Shown in pieces: positions 1 to 6,125 of a stretch of 7,767 nt of DNA. Under the pieces are notes generated by a model. The model saw nothing but the letters and a program-made list of their open reading frames with translations, did not search any database and was not told the DNA's origin. The stretch comes from Bacillota bacterium (GTDB lineage: Bacteria; Bacillota; Clostridia; Christensenellales; CAG-138). The stretch covers positions 1 through 7,767 of the forward strand of contig JAEWYV010000253.1 in assembly GCA_023458615.1 (NCBI GenBank), given 5' to 3'. The stretch's first letter is position 1; each line of letters opens with the position of its first letter. Position numbers and translations under genes: made by a program.

Positions 1-3
1 GAA

Positions 4-31
4 TTGACATTCTCCATCCACATGGTAAAAT
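4..31 (+). promoter_or_regulatory. Promoter of the tRNA-Leu gene
   Basis: A perfect -35 box TTGACA (4-9) is followed after 16 bases by TAAAAT (26-31), which carries an upstream TGG (23-25) acting as an extended -10. Predicted transcription start is about 37-38, just before the mature tRNA 5' end at 41. Assigned by consensus matching only. Confidence 0.7.
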
Positions 32-40
32 AGTTTCGTT

Positions 41-123
41 GCGACCGTGGTGGAACGGCATACACAACGGACTTAAAATCCGTCGGGGAAACCTTGAGGG
101 TTCAAATCCCTCCGGTCGCACCA
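41..123 (+). tRNA. tRNA-Leu (anticodon UAA)
   Basis: The 7-bp acceptor stem GCGACCG (41-47) pairs with CGGTCGC (113-119), followed by discriminator A120 and an encoded CCA (121-123). The anticodon stem ACGGA/TCCGT (67-71/79-83) holds the loop CTTAAAA with anticodon TAA at 74-76, which reads UUA codons. A long variable region (84-95) marks a class II tRNA, as expected for leucine. The T arm is GAGGG-TTCAAAT-CCCTC (96-112). All stems pair and nothing suggests a pseudo-tRNA. It has its own promoter and terminator and is functionally separate from the cas genes downstream. Confidence 0.97.
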
Positions 124-126
124 AAA

Positions 127-167
127 AAAGAGCCGATAAACTCTAACGTTTTCGGCTCTTTCCTTTT
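127..167 (+). terminator. Rho-independent terminator after tRNA-Leu
   Basis: AAAGAGCCGA (127-136) pairs perfectly with TCGGCTCTTT (152-161) around a 15-base loop, and the 3' arm runs into a T-rich stretch TTTCCTTTT (159-167). The A-run before the stem makes it partly bidirectional. It would end the tRNA transcript and insulate it from the cas operon. The loop is long and the T-tract interrupted, so efficiency may be moderate. Confidence 0.7.
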
Positions 168-362
168 ACCCCAAAACCCACTTTGTAACCCACTCGCGTG
201 AGAAAGCGGAAGAACGTTGATATCTGTGATGCTTGGAAAAGGATAACAATCAATATTCCGTACTGATTATAAATTCAGGAAACCATATTTCGCCTCTTGA
301 TTTTAAGCACTTGCGGCTAAGGGATTGGCAATTATCCCACTTCAATTCCGAACAATCCATAG
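168..362. other. Intergenic stretch, possible decayed integrase tail
   Basis: No convincing gene is visible between the tRNA terminator and the cas3 promoter. On the minus strand the frame ending at the stop read from 168 down to 166 is open back to a stop at 250-252 and ends in WVTKWVLG. It contains a 12-base direct repeat of AACCCACT on the + strand (175-182 and 187-194). Short repeated VxxK/VG-type tails next to a tRNA 3' end recall site-specific integrases of Bacillota, so this may be a remnant of an element inserted at the tRNA. Past the stop the same frame is open again up to an ATG at 360-358 (36 codons), but that stretch resembles no family I know. Treat as non-coding unless a search shows otherwise. 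Confidence 0.25.
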
Positions 363-391
363 TTGTTTATCTATGTTCACCTTGATATAAT
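363..391 (+). promoter_or_regulatory. Promoter of cas3
   Basis: TTGTTT (363-368) and a perfect TATAAT (386-391) are separated by 17 bases, and TGA (383-385) supplies an extended -10. The predicted start of transcription is near 398. This leaves a leader of about 17 bases before the TTG at 415, and almost none before the TTG at 400, which helps decide the cas3 start. Assigned by consensus matching. Confidence 0.65.
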
Positions 392-414
392 CAGCATAAT
401 TGGGGGTGCTGATT
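389..414. promoter_or_regulatory. Inverted repeat over cas3 -10 box and ribosome site (candidate operator)
   Basis: AATCAGCA (389-396) is repeated in exact inversion as TGCTGATT (407-414), with a 10-base centre TAATTGGGGG. The left arm overlaps the last bases of the -10 box, the centre holds the predicted transcription start and the G-rich ribosome site, and the right arm ends directly before the TTG start. Because transcription should begin inside the centre, the left arm would not be in the mRNA. A DNA-level operator is therefore more likely than an RNA hairpin. The binding protein, if any, is unknown. Confidence 0.4.
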
Positions 415-2625
415 TTGTCGCTCATTGCTCATTCTTCCAGAGATAATAGAACGCAGCTCTTTGCTGATCACGCGTACTCCGTTGCCCGGCTCTCGGCAAA
501 ATTCGCCTTGGAATTCGGAGCTGAGAACGAGGCTTATACATTAGGTTTATTACACGATATTGGAAAATGTTCTTCGGCAGGGCAACGCCGCATCAACGGA
601 GGCGAAGAACGCGTTGAACATTCTGCTGCAGGCGCTGAGGTTCTTGGTAATGATTTAAAGAATAATCCATATGGCTATCTTTTGTCATATTGCATCGCCG
701 GGCACCACACCGGATTGCCGGATGGCGGTGTTTCCACGGACACGGAGGATCGCCCGACACTCTGCGCCAAGCTCAAGCGGCAGAAGCAGCGTAATCTTGA
801 TTATGCACCATATGTCGAATCACTCGGCAATGTCGCGCCGGAGATTGCCCCATTTCAACTTGAATGCAAAAAATCCAATCGCGGTTTTTCGCACGCGTTC
901 CGCACTCGCATGCTGTTCTCCTGTTTGGTTGACGCAGACTTTCTGGACACGGAGTCCTTTATGATCGATATGCCGCTTCGCAGCAGCATTGGCGAGCCAA
1001 TCCCTGTGTTGTATGAACGCCTTCTTGCGAAGCTCTCACAATTTGGTGAGCCGCAAACACTCGTCGCCGAGAAGCGAAATCAGGTGCAGCAGGACTGCCT
1101 GCGCATGGCTCATGAAGCACGCGGTATCTTTACGCTCACCGTACCGACCGGTGGTGGGAAGACGCTCTCATCGCTCACGTTTGCACTCAAGCACGCTCGA
1201 ACAAACGATATGCGCCGCGTGATCTATGTCATACCTTACACATCCATCATAGACCAAACGGCGTTGGTTTTTCGTGATGCGCTGGGCGAGCAAAACGTGC
1301 TTGAACATCATCACAACGTGAACTATGACGGAACCGACGAACAGGAGACCGACCCGCGCGCACTCGCAACCGAAAACTGGGACGCCCCGGTTATCGTCAC
1401 CACAAACGTACAATTCTTTGAGTCACTTTTCTCAAACCGTACCTCTCGCTGCCGAAAGCTGCATAACATCGCAAATAGTGTGATCATTTTTGATGAAGCG
1501 CAGATGCTGCCACGCGAGCTTCTACTACCGTGCGTACAGGCTATCGAAGAGCTCGTGCGGAACCATCGCTGTACGGCGGTGCTCTGCAGCGCAACGCAGC
1601 CTGCACTGCGAAAGTATTTTGACCAAGCAGTCAGCATACGAGAAATCTGCAAAGCTCCCGAGGAACTCTATCAGGCGCTCCGCCGCGTCCGATTTGAAAA
1701 CGCGGGCCAACTGGATGATGAAACTTTGCTACATCGGCTGAATCAATACAATCAGGTTCTATGCATCGTCAACACCAAGATGCAGGCGCAGAAGCTGTTC
1801 GAAGGGTTGTCCGGCGCGGGGAATTATCATCTTTCCACGCTCATGACGCCAACCCACCGCCGACGCATTTTAACACAAGTCCGCGCGCTGCTTGATCAGC
1901 GCCGCACCGACCATCCACCATGCCGCGTCATCTCCACAAGTCTGATCGAGGCGGGAGTGGATGTCGATTTCCCTGTTGTCTGGCGTGAGGAAGCAGGGTT
2001 GGATTCTGCCATCCAGGCGGCGGGGCGCTGCAACCGCGAGGGCAAGCGTAGCACGGAAGATTCTGTTGTTTATCTCTTTCAACCGGAAGAGCGCTATCAA
2101 AACAAGCGCCCGCGTTCTCTCAAGCTGCCTATCGATGTCACACGTATCGTCATGCAGCAGTATGCTGACATCTCCGCGCCAGATGCGATCCGCTCGTATT
2201 TCACGCACTTATTTGACTATTTGGGTGAATCACTGGATAAGAAGGATATCGTAAAACAATTGAATATGGGTGTTCTTCAGGGATTGAGCATTCCTTTTGC
2301 CAGCGTTGCGGAGCAGTTCCGTGTCATTGAGTCCCCAACGCGTATGGTACTAATCCCCAATGATACTTGTAAAGATGATGTTAGCGAACGAGCGGAAACG
2401 CACGCGCTCTTTGCTGCGCTGCGCGCTGGTCAACGTTCCAAGCGCCTGTTGCGCAAGGCCGGATTGCACGCGGTCGCTGTCTATTCGGCTCAATTTGAGC
2501 TGTTACTCGCGACCGGTGCTCTGGAGATTTTGGACGAAGCGCTTGCGATTCTACGCGACGAGTCGCTCTATACCGAAGAAACCGGCCTGCATATCCCGCA
2601 GGGTGGAATTGGAATAGTGTGTTAA
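415..2625 (+). CDS. cas3: CRISPR-associated nuclease/helicase Cas3 (type I-C)
   Basis: Cas3 is recruited by Cascade to the target R-loop and nicks, unwinds and degrades the DNA. Numbering from TTG 415 (736 aa), the N-terminal HD nuclease shows H19, the HD pair H47-D48, K51, H69 and the HHT at 97-99, all expected metal ligands. The SF2 helicase follows: Walker A TGGGKT with K249, motif II DEAQ (360-363), SAT (392-394), motif V EAGVDVD (512-518) and motif VI QAAGRCNRE (534-542). A C-terminal Cas3 region completes it. The length fits I-C Cas3 proteins, which are shorter than E. coli Cas3. The TTG at 415 is preferred over the in-frame TTG at 400: it leaves a leader after the promoter, has GGGGG (402-406) at a good distance, and gives the family-like opening MSLIAH. 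The gene is intact. Confidence 0.96.
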   Translation: MSLIAHSSRDNRTQLFADHAYSVARLSAKFALEFGAENEAYTLGLLHDIGKCSSAGQRRINGGEERVEHSAAGAEVLGNDLKNNPYGYLLSYCIAGHHTGLPDGGVSTDTEDRPTLCAKLKRQKQRNLDYAPYVESLGNVAPEIAPFQLECKKSNRGFSHAFRTRMLFSCLVDADFLDTESFMIDMPLRSSIGEPIPVLYERLLAKLSQFGEPQTLVAEKRNQVQQDCLRMAHEARGIFTLTVPTGGGKTLSSLTFALKHARTNDMRRVIYVIPYTSIIDQTALVFRDALGEQNVLEHHHNVNYDGTDEQETDPRALATENWDAPVIVTTNVQFFESLFSNRTSRCRKLHNIANSVIIFDEAQMLPRELLLPCVQAIEELVRNHRCTAVLCSATQPALRKYFDQAVSIREICKAPEELYQALRRVRFENAGQLDDETLLHRLNQYNQVLCIVNTKMQAQKLFEGLSGAGNYHLSTLMTPTHRRRILTQVRALLDQRRTDHPPCRVISTSLIEAGVDVDFPVVWREEAGLDSAIQAAGRCNREGKRSTEDSVVYLFQPEERYQNKRPRSLKLPIDVTRIVMQQYADISAPDAIRSYFTHLFDYLGESLDKKDIVKQLNMGVLQGLSIPFASVAEQFRVIESPTRMVLIPNDTCKDDVSERAETHALFAALRAGQRSKRLLRKAGLHAVAVYSAQFELLLATGALEILDEALAILRDESLYTEETGLHIPQGGIGIVC

Positions 2626-2626
2626 G

Positions 2627-2653
2627 CAAGAGGAGCGGCAAAAGCCGCTCTTG
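2627..2653 (+). terminator. Hairpin after cas3 (weak or partial terminator)
   Basis: AGCGGC-AAAA-GCCGCT (2634-2649) forms a tight 6-bp GC stem, extended by CAAG/CTTG (2627-2630/2650-2653) across a 3-base bulge. It starts one base after the cas3 stop. No T-run follows directly (GATCGATCC instead), so it may protect the cas3 mRNA 3' end or attenuate read-through into cas5c, rather than stop all transcription. Confidence 0.5.
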
Positions 2654-2702
2654 ATCGATCCGATTTCGTCGGTTCTACGACATAATTTTTCTCTTTGCCT
2701 CT

Positions 2703-2731
2703 TTGTAAATGAGTGCAATATATGTTAATAA
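2703..2731 (+). promoter_or_regulatory. Second promoter, driving cas5c onward
   Basis: TTGTAA (2703-2708) and TAATAA (2726-2731) are 17 bases apart, with TGT (2723-2725) directly before the -10 as an extended element. Predicted start is near 2738, giving a leader of about 34 bases before cas5c. Together with the hairpin after cas3 this suggests that the Cascade and adaptation genes can be transcribed apart from cas3. Consensus evidence only. Confidence 0.5.
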
Positions 2732-2757
2732 AAGCAGACCAAGTCCGCAATAGAATG

Positions 2758-2765
2758 AAGGAGGG
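2758..2765 (+). promoter_or_regulatory. Ribosome binding site of cas5c (decides the start)
   Basis: AAGGAGGG is a near-perfect Shine-Dalgarno. The ATG at 2766 touches it with no spacer, which is unworkable. The in-frame TTG at 2772 lies 7 bases after AGGAGG, the ideal distance, so TTG is taken as the start. Confidence 0.8.
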
Positions 2766-2771
2766 ATGATT

Positions 2772-3434
2772 TTGGCTTATGGAATCCAGCTAGAGGTTTG
2801 GGGAAAGTACGCGCTCTTTTCCCGCCCAGAAATGAAGACCGAGCGCGTGAGTTATGACGTCATCACGCCGAGTGCGGCGAGAGGGCTGATTGAGGCTGTC
2901 TATTGGCACCCTGGTCTTAAGTGGGTGATCGACACCGTCTTTGTCTGCAACCCCATTCGATTCACCAACATCCGCCGAAACGAAGTCAGCCAAAAAATCT
3001 CCGCAAGCAATGTCCGCGAGGTGATGAACGGCAAAGACGCACCGCTCTACATCAGCACCTCGGAGGCGATTCAGCAACGCGCCTCGCTCGTGCTCACGGA
3101 TGTTCGCTACATTATCTCCGCACATTTTGAGATGACGGTAAAAGCGAGCGCCGCCGACACACCAGAGAAATTATTCGCGATGACGAGTGAACGTTTGAAA
3201 AATGGAAAAAACTTCATGCAGCCCTATTTCGGTTGCCGTGAGTTTCCGGCAAACATCAAACTCTTCGAAGATACCCTGCCGAAACCGCCGGATGAGCTGC
3301 GCGGTAAACGCGATTTGGGCTATATGCTGTATGACATGGATTACAGCAATCCGCAGGATATCCGGCCAACCTTCTTTCGCGCGGTGCTGACCGACGGGAT
3401 GCTGAATTTGAAAGACTGCGGGGTGGTGTCGTGA
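2772..3434 (+). CDS. cas5c: Cas5c (Cas5d), crRNA-processing endoribonuclease of type I-C
   Basis: In I-C systems Cas5c replaces Cas6: it cuts the pre-crRNA within the repeat and stays bound to the crRNA 5' handle in Cascade. The 220-aa protein has the family opening MAYGIQLEVWGKYALFSRPE and the block YDVITPSAARGLIEAVYWHP at 28-47. Y44 in that block matches the catalytic tyrosine reported for Bacillus halodurans Cas5d (Y46), and H118 in YIISAHFEM matches its H117. The position before it is alanine here, where that enzyme is reported to have lysine. The C-terminus carries the conserved GYMLYDMDY and the RPTFFRAVLTDGML segment. The TTG start is chosen on ribosome-site spacing and family N-terminus; an ATG at 2766 would add two residues. 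The stop overlaps the cas8c start in GTGA (3431-3434), so translation is probably coupled. Confidence 0.95.
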   Translation: MAYGIQLEVWGKYALFSRPEMKTERVSYDVITPSAARGLIEAVYWHPGLKWVIDTVFVCNPIRFTNIRRNEVSQKISASNVREVMNGKDAPLYISTSEAIQQRASLVLTDVRYIISAHFEMTVKASAADTPEKLFAMTSERLKNGKNFMQPYFGCREFPANIKLFEDTLPKPPDELRGKRDLGYMLYDMDYSNPQDIRPTFFRAVLTDGMLNLKDCGVVS

Positions 3435-5179
3435 TATTACAAGCGCTCACCCGCTATTATGAGACCCTGCGAGAAGATGAAAGGATTGCGCCAAGGTATT
3501 ATTCAAAAGCGAATGTATCCTATGCGTTGCAGCTTGATTCCAAGGGCAATCTGATAGGACTGGTGCGGCTTACAAAATCCGTTGAACGGAGTGGCAAGCA
3601 GGTTGAACGCCCGCAGTCGCTTGACTTGCCAGAAGCGGTCGTTCGTTCATCTGGCGTTTTACCAAACTTTCTTTGGGACAATGCAATCTATCTGCTTGGA
3701 TTGGATACCAAAGGCGATGCAGAGCGCGCGATGCGTTGCTTCGAAAGCGCAAAAGAGCTGCACATAAAAATCCTTGATTCTGTTCCTAATATAACAGCGC
3801 GGGCAATCTGCTCCTTTTTTCGAACATGGCAACCTTCGGATGCTGCGAACAATCCGAATATTATTCCACACTTGGAAGGATTACTTGCTGGAGGCAATAT
3901 CGTCTTTGGCGGGCTAGAAACCACCTATGCCTTCGAAGATTCTGAGATTCGCGCATCCTGGGAAAAGCATCGCATGGAAAACGAAAACACATTTCGTTCC
4001 CAGTGCCTCGTAACCGGTTTGTTGAATCAGCCGATCGAACGTGTTCACCCAAAGGTGAAAGGCATTCAAGGCGGACAAGCCGCAGGAACATCATTGGTTA
4101 GCGCAAATGGCAGCGCTTTTGAATCCTACGGGCTAGAGCAAAATCTCAATGCCCCCGTTTCTGAATACGCAGCCTTTGCCTACACCTCCGCGCTGAATTA
4201 TCTCATTGCAGACTTTGATCATCGCATGTCTCTCGACGGCGACACGGTCGTGTGTTGGGCGGAGACGGGCGAGGAGCAGTATCAAAACGCGTTCAATGAC
4301 CTGACAAACCCGCGTGCAAAGACCGAAAAAGATGTTTCACAAACGCTGCGCTACATCGTGAACGGTCAGATGGCAGACCTGCCGGATTTCAAGCCGGAAA
4401 CCCCGTTTTATGTTCTCTGTCTTTCGCCAAATGCCGCCCGCGTGAGCGTTCGCTTCTTCCTTCGGGATAGCTTCGGCCAGATAGCAGACAATCTGGTGAA
4501 GCACTACAAGCGGCTAGAGATCGACATGGCGCCAAACGAGTGGCCCTATCTTTCCCTCTATTGGTTGCTGAAAGAAACCACCCCGCCCGGTTCAAAGGAC
4601 GACGCCGCTTCCCCGCTGCTCTCCGGCGCGGTTATGCGCGCTATCCTCGGCGGCGCACCATATCCCGAAATGCTCTACTCCAGCATTCTCATCCGCATCC
4701 GCGCGGATCGCAAGGTCAATCGTGCGCGCGCGGCAACCATTAAGGCTTACCTGATTCAAAACATTGTCCCCAAACATCCCGAATATGAGGAGGTTTTACA
4801 CGTGGCACTCAACGAACAAAGCGAGCTTAAGCCCTATGTGCTCGGTCGGCTCTTCTCCCTGCTTGAGCAGGCGCAGGAAAGCGCGCTCGGCTTAAAAAAC
4901 GCAACAATTACGGATCGCTATTTTGACTCTGCAAGCGCAACCCCCAAGCTGGCGTTTCCAACGCTGCTCAAACTCAACCGCCACCATCTCTCCAAAGACG
5001 AAAATTGGGGTAGGCGGTATGAATGGCAAATCGGGGAGTTGCTGACCAAGTTAGAGGCAGAGGACGACCCTTACCCCGCCCGCCTGACGCTTGAGGAGCA
5101 AGGGCTTTTCATTCTGGGATACTATCATCAAAAGCAAGCGCGTTACACGAAAAAAACAGATTTGGAAAAGGAGAATTAA
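3431..5179 (+). CDS. cas8c: Cas8c (Csd1), large subunit of type I-C Cascade
   Basis: Cas8c recognises the PAM and helps open target DNA within Cascade. The 582-aa length is normal for Csd1. Recognisable parts are the N-terminal LQALTRYYETL (3-13), a strongly conserved RSSGVLPNFLWDN (72-84), and the C-terminal GRLFSLLEQAQ (472-482) followed by NATITDRYFDSASATP, both hallmarks of the family. The C-terminal part, from residue 458, is also a separate small-subunit reading frame, described on its own. The start is GTG within the cas5c stop; the upstream GGGGTGG (3420-3426) is only a fair ribosome site, so coupling to cas5c translation is likely. Four bases separate its stop from the cas7c ATG, and the last codons of cas8c carry the cas7c ribosome site. 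No frameshift or missing region is seen. Confidence 0.95.
   Translation: MILQALTRYYETLREDERIAPRYYSKANVSYALQLDSKGNLIGLVRLTKSVERSGKQVERPQSLDLPEAVVRSSGVLPNFLWDNAIYLLGLDTKGDAERAMRCFESAKELHIKILDSVPNITARAICSFFRTWQPSDAANNPNIIPHLEGLLAGGNIVFGGLETTYAFEDSEIRASWEKHRMENENTFRSQCLVTGLLNQPIERVHPKVKGIQGGQAAGTSLVSANGSAFESYGLEQNLNAPVSEYAAFAYTSALNYLIADFDHRMSLDGDTVVCWAETGEEQYQNAFNDLTNPRAKTEKDVSQTLRYIVNGQMADLPDFKPETPFYVLCLSPNAARVSVRFFLRDSFGQIADNLVKHYKRLEIDMAPNEWPYLSLYWLLKETTPPGSKDDAASPLLSGAVMRAILGGAPYPEMLYSSILIRIRADRKVNRARAATIKAYLIQNIVPKHPEYEEVLHVALNEQSELKPYVLGRLFSLLEQAQESALGLKNATITDRYFDSASATPKLAFPTLLKLNRHHLSKDENWGRRYEWQIGELLTKLEAEDDPYPARLTLEEQGLFILGYYHQKQARYTKKTDLEKEN
4787..4793 (+). promoter_or_regulatory. Internal ribosome binding site for Cas11c
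   Basis: GAGGAGG lies inside cas8c, 8 bases before an in-frame GTG at 4802. It is the strongest Shine-Dalgarno match within cas8c that also has a correctly spaced in-frame start, and it sits where I-C systems are known to initiate the small subunit. Confidence 0.75.
4802..5179 (+). CDS. cas11c: Cas11c, small Cascade subunit translated from within cas8c
   Basis: Published work on type I-C showed that a small subunit, Cas11c, is made from an internal start in cas8c and lines the belly of Cascade, stabilising the R-loop. Here an in-frame GTG (Cas8c residue V458) follows GAGGAGG at 8 bases and would give a 125-aa protein beginning MALNEQSELKPYVLGRLF, close to the known Cas11c size of about 120 residues. 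It is rich in predicted helix and ends at the same TAA as cas8c. Overlapping same-frame genes are normally missed by gene callers. The role is established for the family; use of this particular start is inferred from the ribosome site and position. Confidence 0.75.
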   Translation: MALNEQSELKPYVLGRLFSLLEQAQESALGLKNATITDRYFDSASATPKLAFPTLLKLNRHHLSKDENWGRRYEWQIGELLTKLEAEDDPYPARLTLEEQGLFILGYYHQKQARYTKKTDLEKEN

Positions 5180-5183
5180 GTAT

Positions 5184-6092
5184 ATGAGCCAAGCGATCTC
5201 TGAAAAGGCAATTAAAAACCGTTACGAATTTGTCATTCTTTTTGACGTGGTCAACGGCAACCCGAACGGCGACCCGGACGCGGGCAATATGCCCCGCATC
5301 GACGCGGAAACGGGTCACGGCATCGTCACCGATGTTTGCCTCAAGCGTAAAATCAGAAATTATGTTGAGACGACGAAAGAGGATGCAGCTGGATATAAGA
5401 TTTATATCAAGGAAGGTACACCGCTGAACACGAGTGATCAAAGCGCATATGTTTTTACGGAAACGGATGAAGCGAAACTCTCCAAGATGAAAAAGCCGGA
5501 GAAAGACGCGATCGATGAAAAAGTACGCGCGTTCATGTGCGGCAATTTCTTTGACATTCGCACCTTTGGCGCGGTGATGACAACTTTCGTCAAAGCAGCC
5601 CTCAACTGCGGGCAGGTGCGTGGTCCTGTGCAAATCGGCTTTGCGCGCAGCATCGACCCAATTGTCTCGCAGGAGGTCACCATCACCCGCGTCGCAATTA
5701 CTACCGAGAAGGACGCAGAGACCAAGAAGACCGAAATGGGCAGAAAGCATATCGTTCCCTACGGCCTCTATCGTGCGGAAGGATATGTCTCCGCAAACCT
5801 CGCGCGCAAGGTGACAGGTTTTTCGGAAGATGATCTTCAGCTACTCTGGCAAGCGATTCTCAACATGTTTGAGTTGGATCGCTCTGCCGCACGTGGAAAC
5901 ATGGCCTGCCGCAGCCTGATCGTCTTCAAACACGATTCTGAGCTCGGCAACGCTCCTGCCTATAAGCTCTTTGACGCGGTCAAGGTTTCGCGCAAAGAAG
6001 GCGTCATAGCCCCACGCAGCTACAGCGACTACAATGTCAGCATAGACGAAGGCGCGATTCCGCAAGGCGTTGCCTGCACGATTATGGGGTAG
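5184..6092 (+). CDS. cas7c: Cas7c (Csd2), backbone subunit of type I-C Cascade
   Basis: Multiple Cas7c copies coat the crRNA spacer and form the Cascade filament. The 302-aa protein starts at ATG 5184, with AAAAGGAGAA upstream (GGAG 11 bases before the ATG). An upstream in-frame start at 5091 would overlap cas8c and lacks family support. The N-terminal RRM-like strand with NGNPNGDPDAGNMPRID (24-40) and the basic CLKRKIRNYV (52-60) are Csd2 signatures; FGAVMTTF and VRGPVQIGFARSIDP (from 145) follow. The C-terminal NMFELDRSAARG and the final GVACTIMG are also family-like, so the TAG at 6090-6092 looks like the natural end. Odd: the last codons ATG-GGG-TAG carry a GGGG run just before the stop, with a hairpin after it. 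A -1 slip there would join Cas7c to cas4, giving 527 aa. Confidence 0.96.
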   Translation: MSQAISEKAIKNRYEFVILFDVVNGNPNGDPDAGNMPRIDAETGHGIVTDVCLKRKIRNYVETTKEDAAGYKIYIKEGTPLNTSDQSAYVFTETDEAKLSKMKKPEKDAIDEKVRAFMCGNFFDIRTFGAVMTTFVKAALNCGQVRGPVQIGFARSIDPIVSQEVTITRVAITTEKDAETKKTEMGRKHIVPYGLYRAEGYVSANLARKVTGFSEDDLQLLWQAILNMFELDRSAARGNMACRSLIVFKHDSELGNAPAYKLFDAVKVSRKEGVIAPRSYSDYNVSIDEGAIPQGVACTIMG

Positions 6093-6125
6093 CGGAGTAT
6101 CGCGAGGAGGATTTCCTCGCCATAT
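6086..6125 (+). promoter_or_regulatory. Candidate -1 frameshift signal between cas7c and cas4
   Basis: GGGG (6086-6089) sits directly before the cas7c TAG; glycyl-tRNA on GGG (6087-6089) can re-pair on GGG (6086-6088). Seven bases after the slip site begins an inverted repeat: GCGAGGA (6102-6108) pairs with TCCTCGC (6114-6120) around GGATT, extended past one C-C mismatch by TAT/ATA (6098-6100/6122-6124) and a G-U pair. Slip site, stop codon and hairpin spacing fit a recoding signal, but only one tRNA can slip, so this is unproven. Confidence 0.3.

Noticed and set aside
250..360. 36-codon minus-strand ORF between the tRNA and cas3
   Set aside because: It has no ribosome site that I can see and no recognisable family. 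It is followed in the same frame by the possible integrase-like tail, but one stop separates them, so it is kept only as a note.
400..414. TTG at 400 as the cas3 start
   Set aside because: It would leave almost no leader after the predicted transcription start near 398 and has no ribosome site; TTG 415 fits both the G-rich site and the family N-terminus.
1490..1503. DEAQ instead of DEAD/DEAH in Cas3 motif II as a defect
   Set aside because: The conserved D-E pair is present and DEAQ is, to my knowledge, a common variant in I-C Cas3, so activity is expected.
2653..2660. GATCGATC palindrome after cas3
   Set aside because: Short, common, overlaps the hairpin end and has no partner copy nearby; no function can be supported.
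5091..5183. Start of cas7c upstream at 5091
   Set aside because: It would overlap cas8c by about 90 bases with a sequence unlike Csd2; ATG 5184 has AAGGAG upstream and the expected N-terminus.
5109..5750. Long open frame (213 codons) on the minus strand inside cas7c
   Set aside because: It lies fully antisense to a clearly recognised gene, crosses the cas8c-cas7c junction, has no ribosome site seen and resembles no family; it is a by-product of cas7c codon bias.
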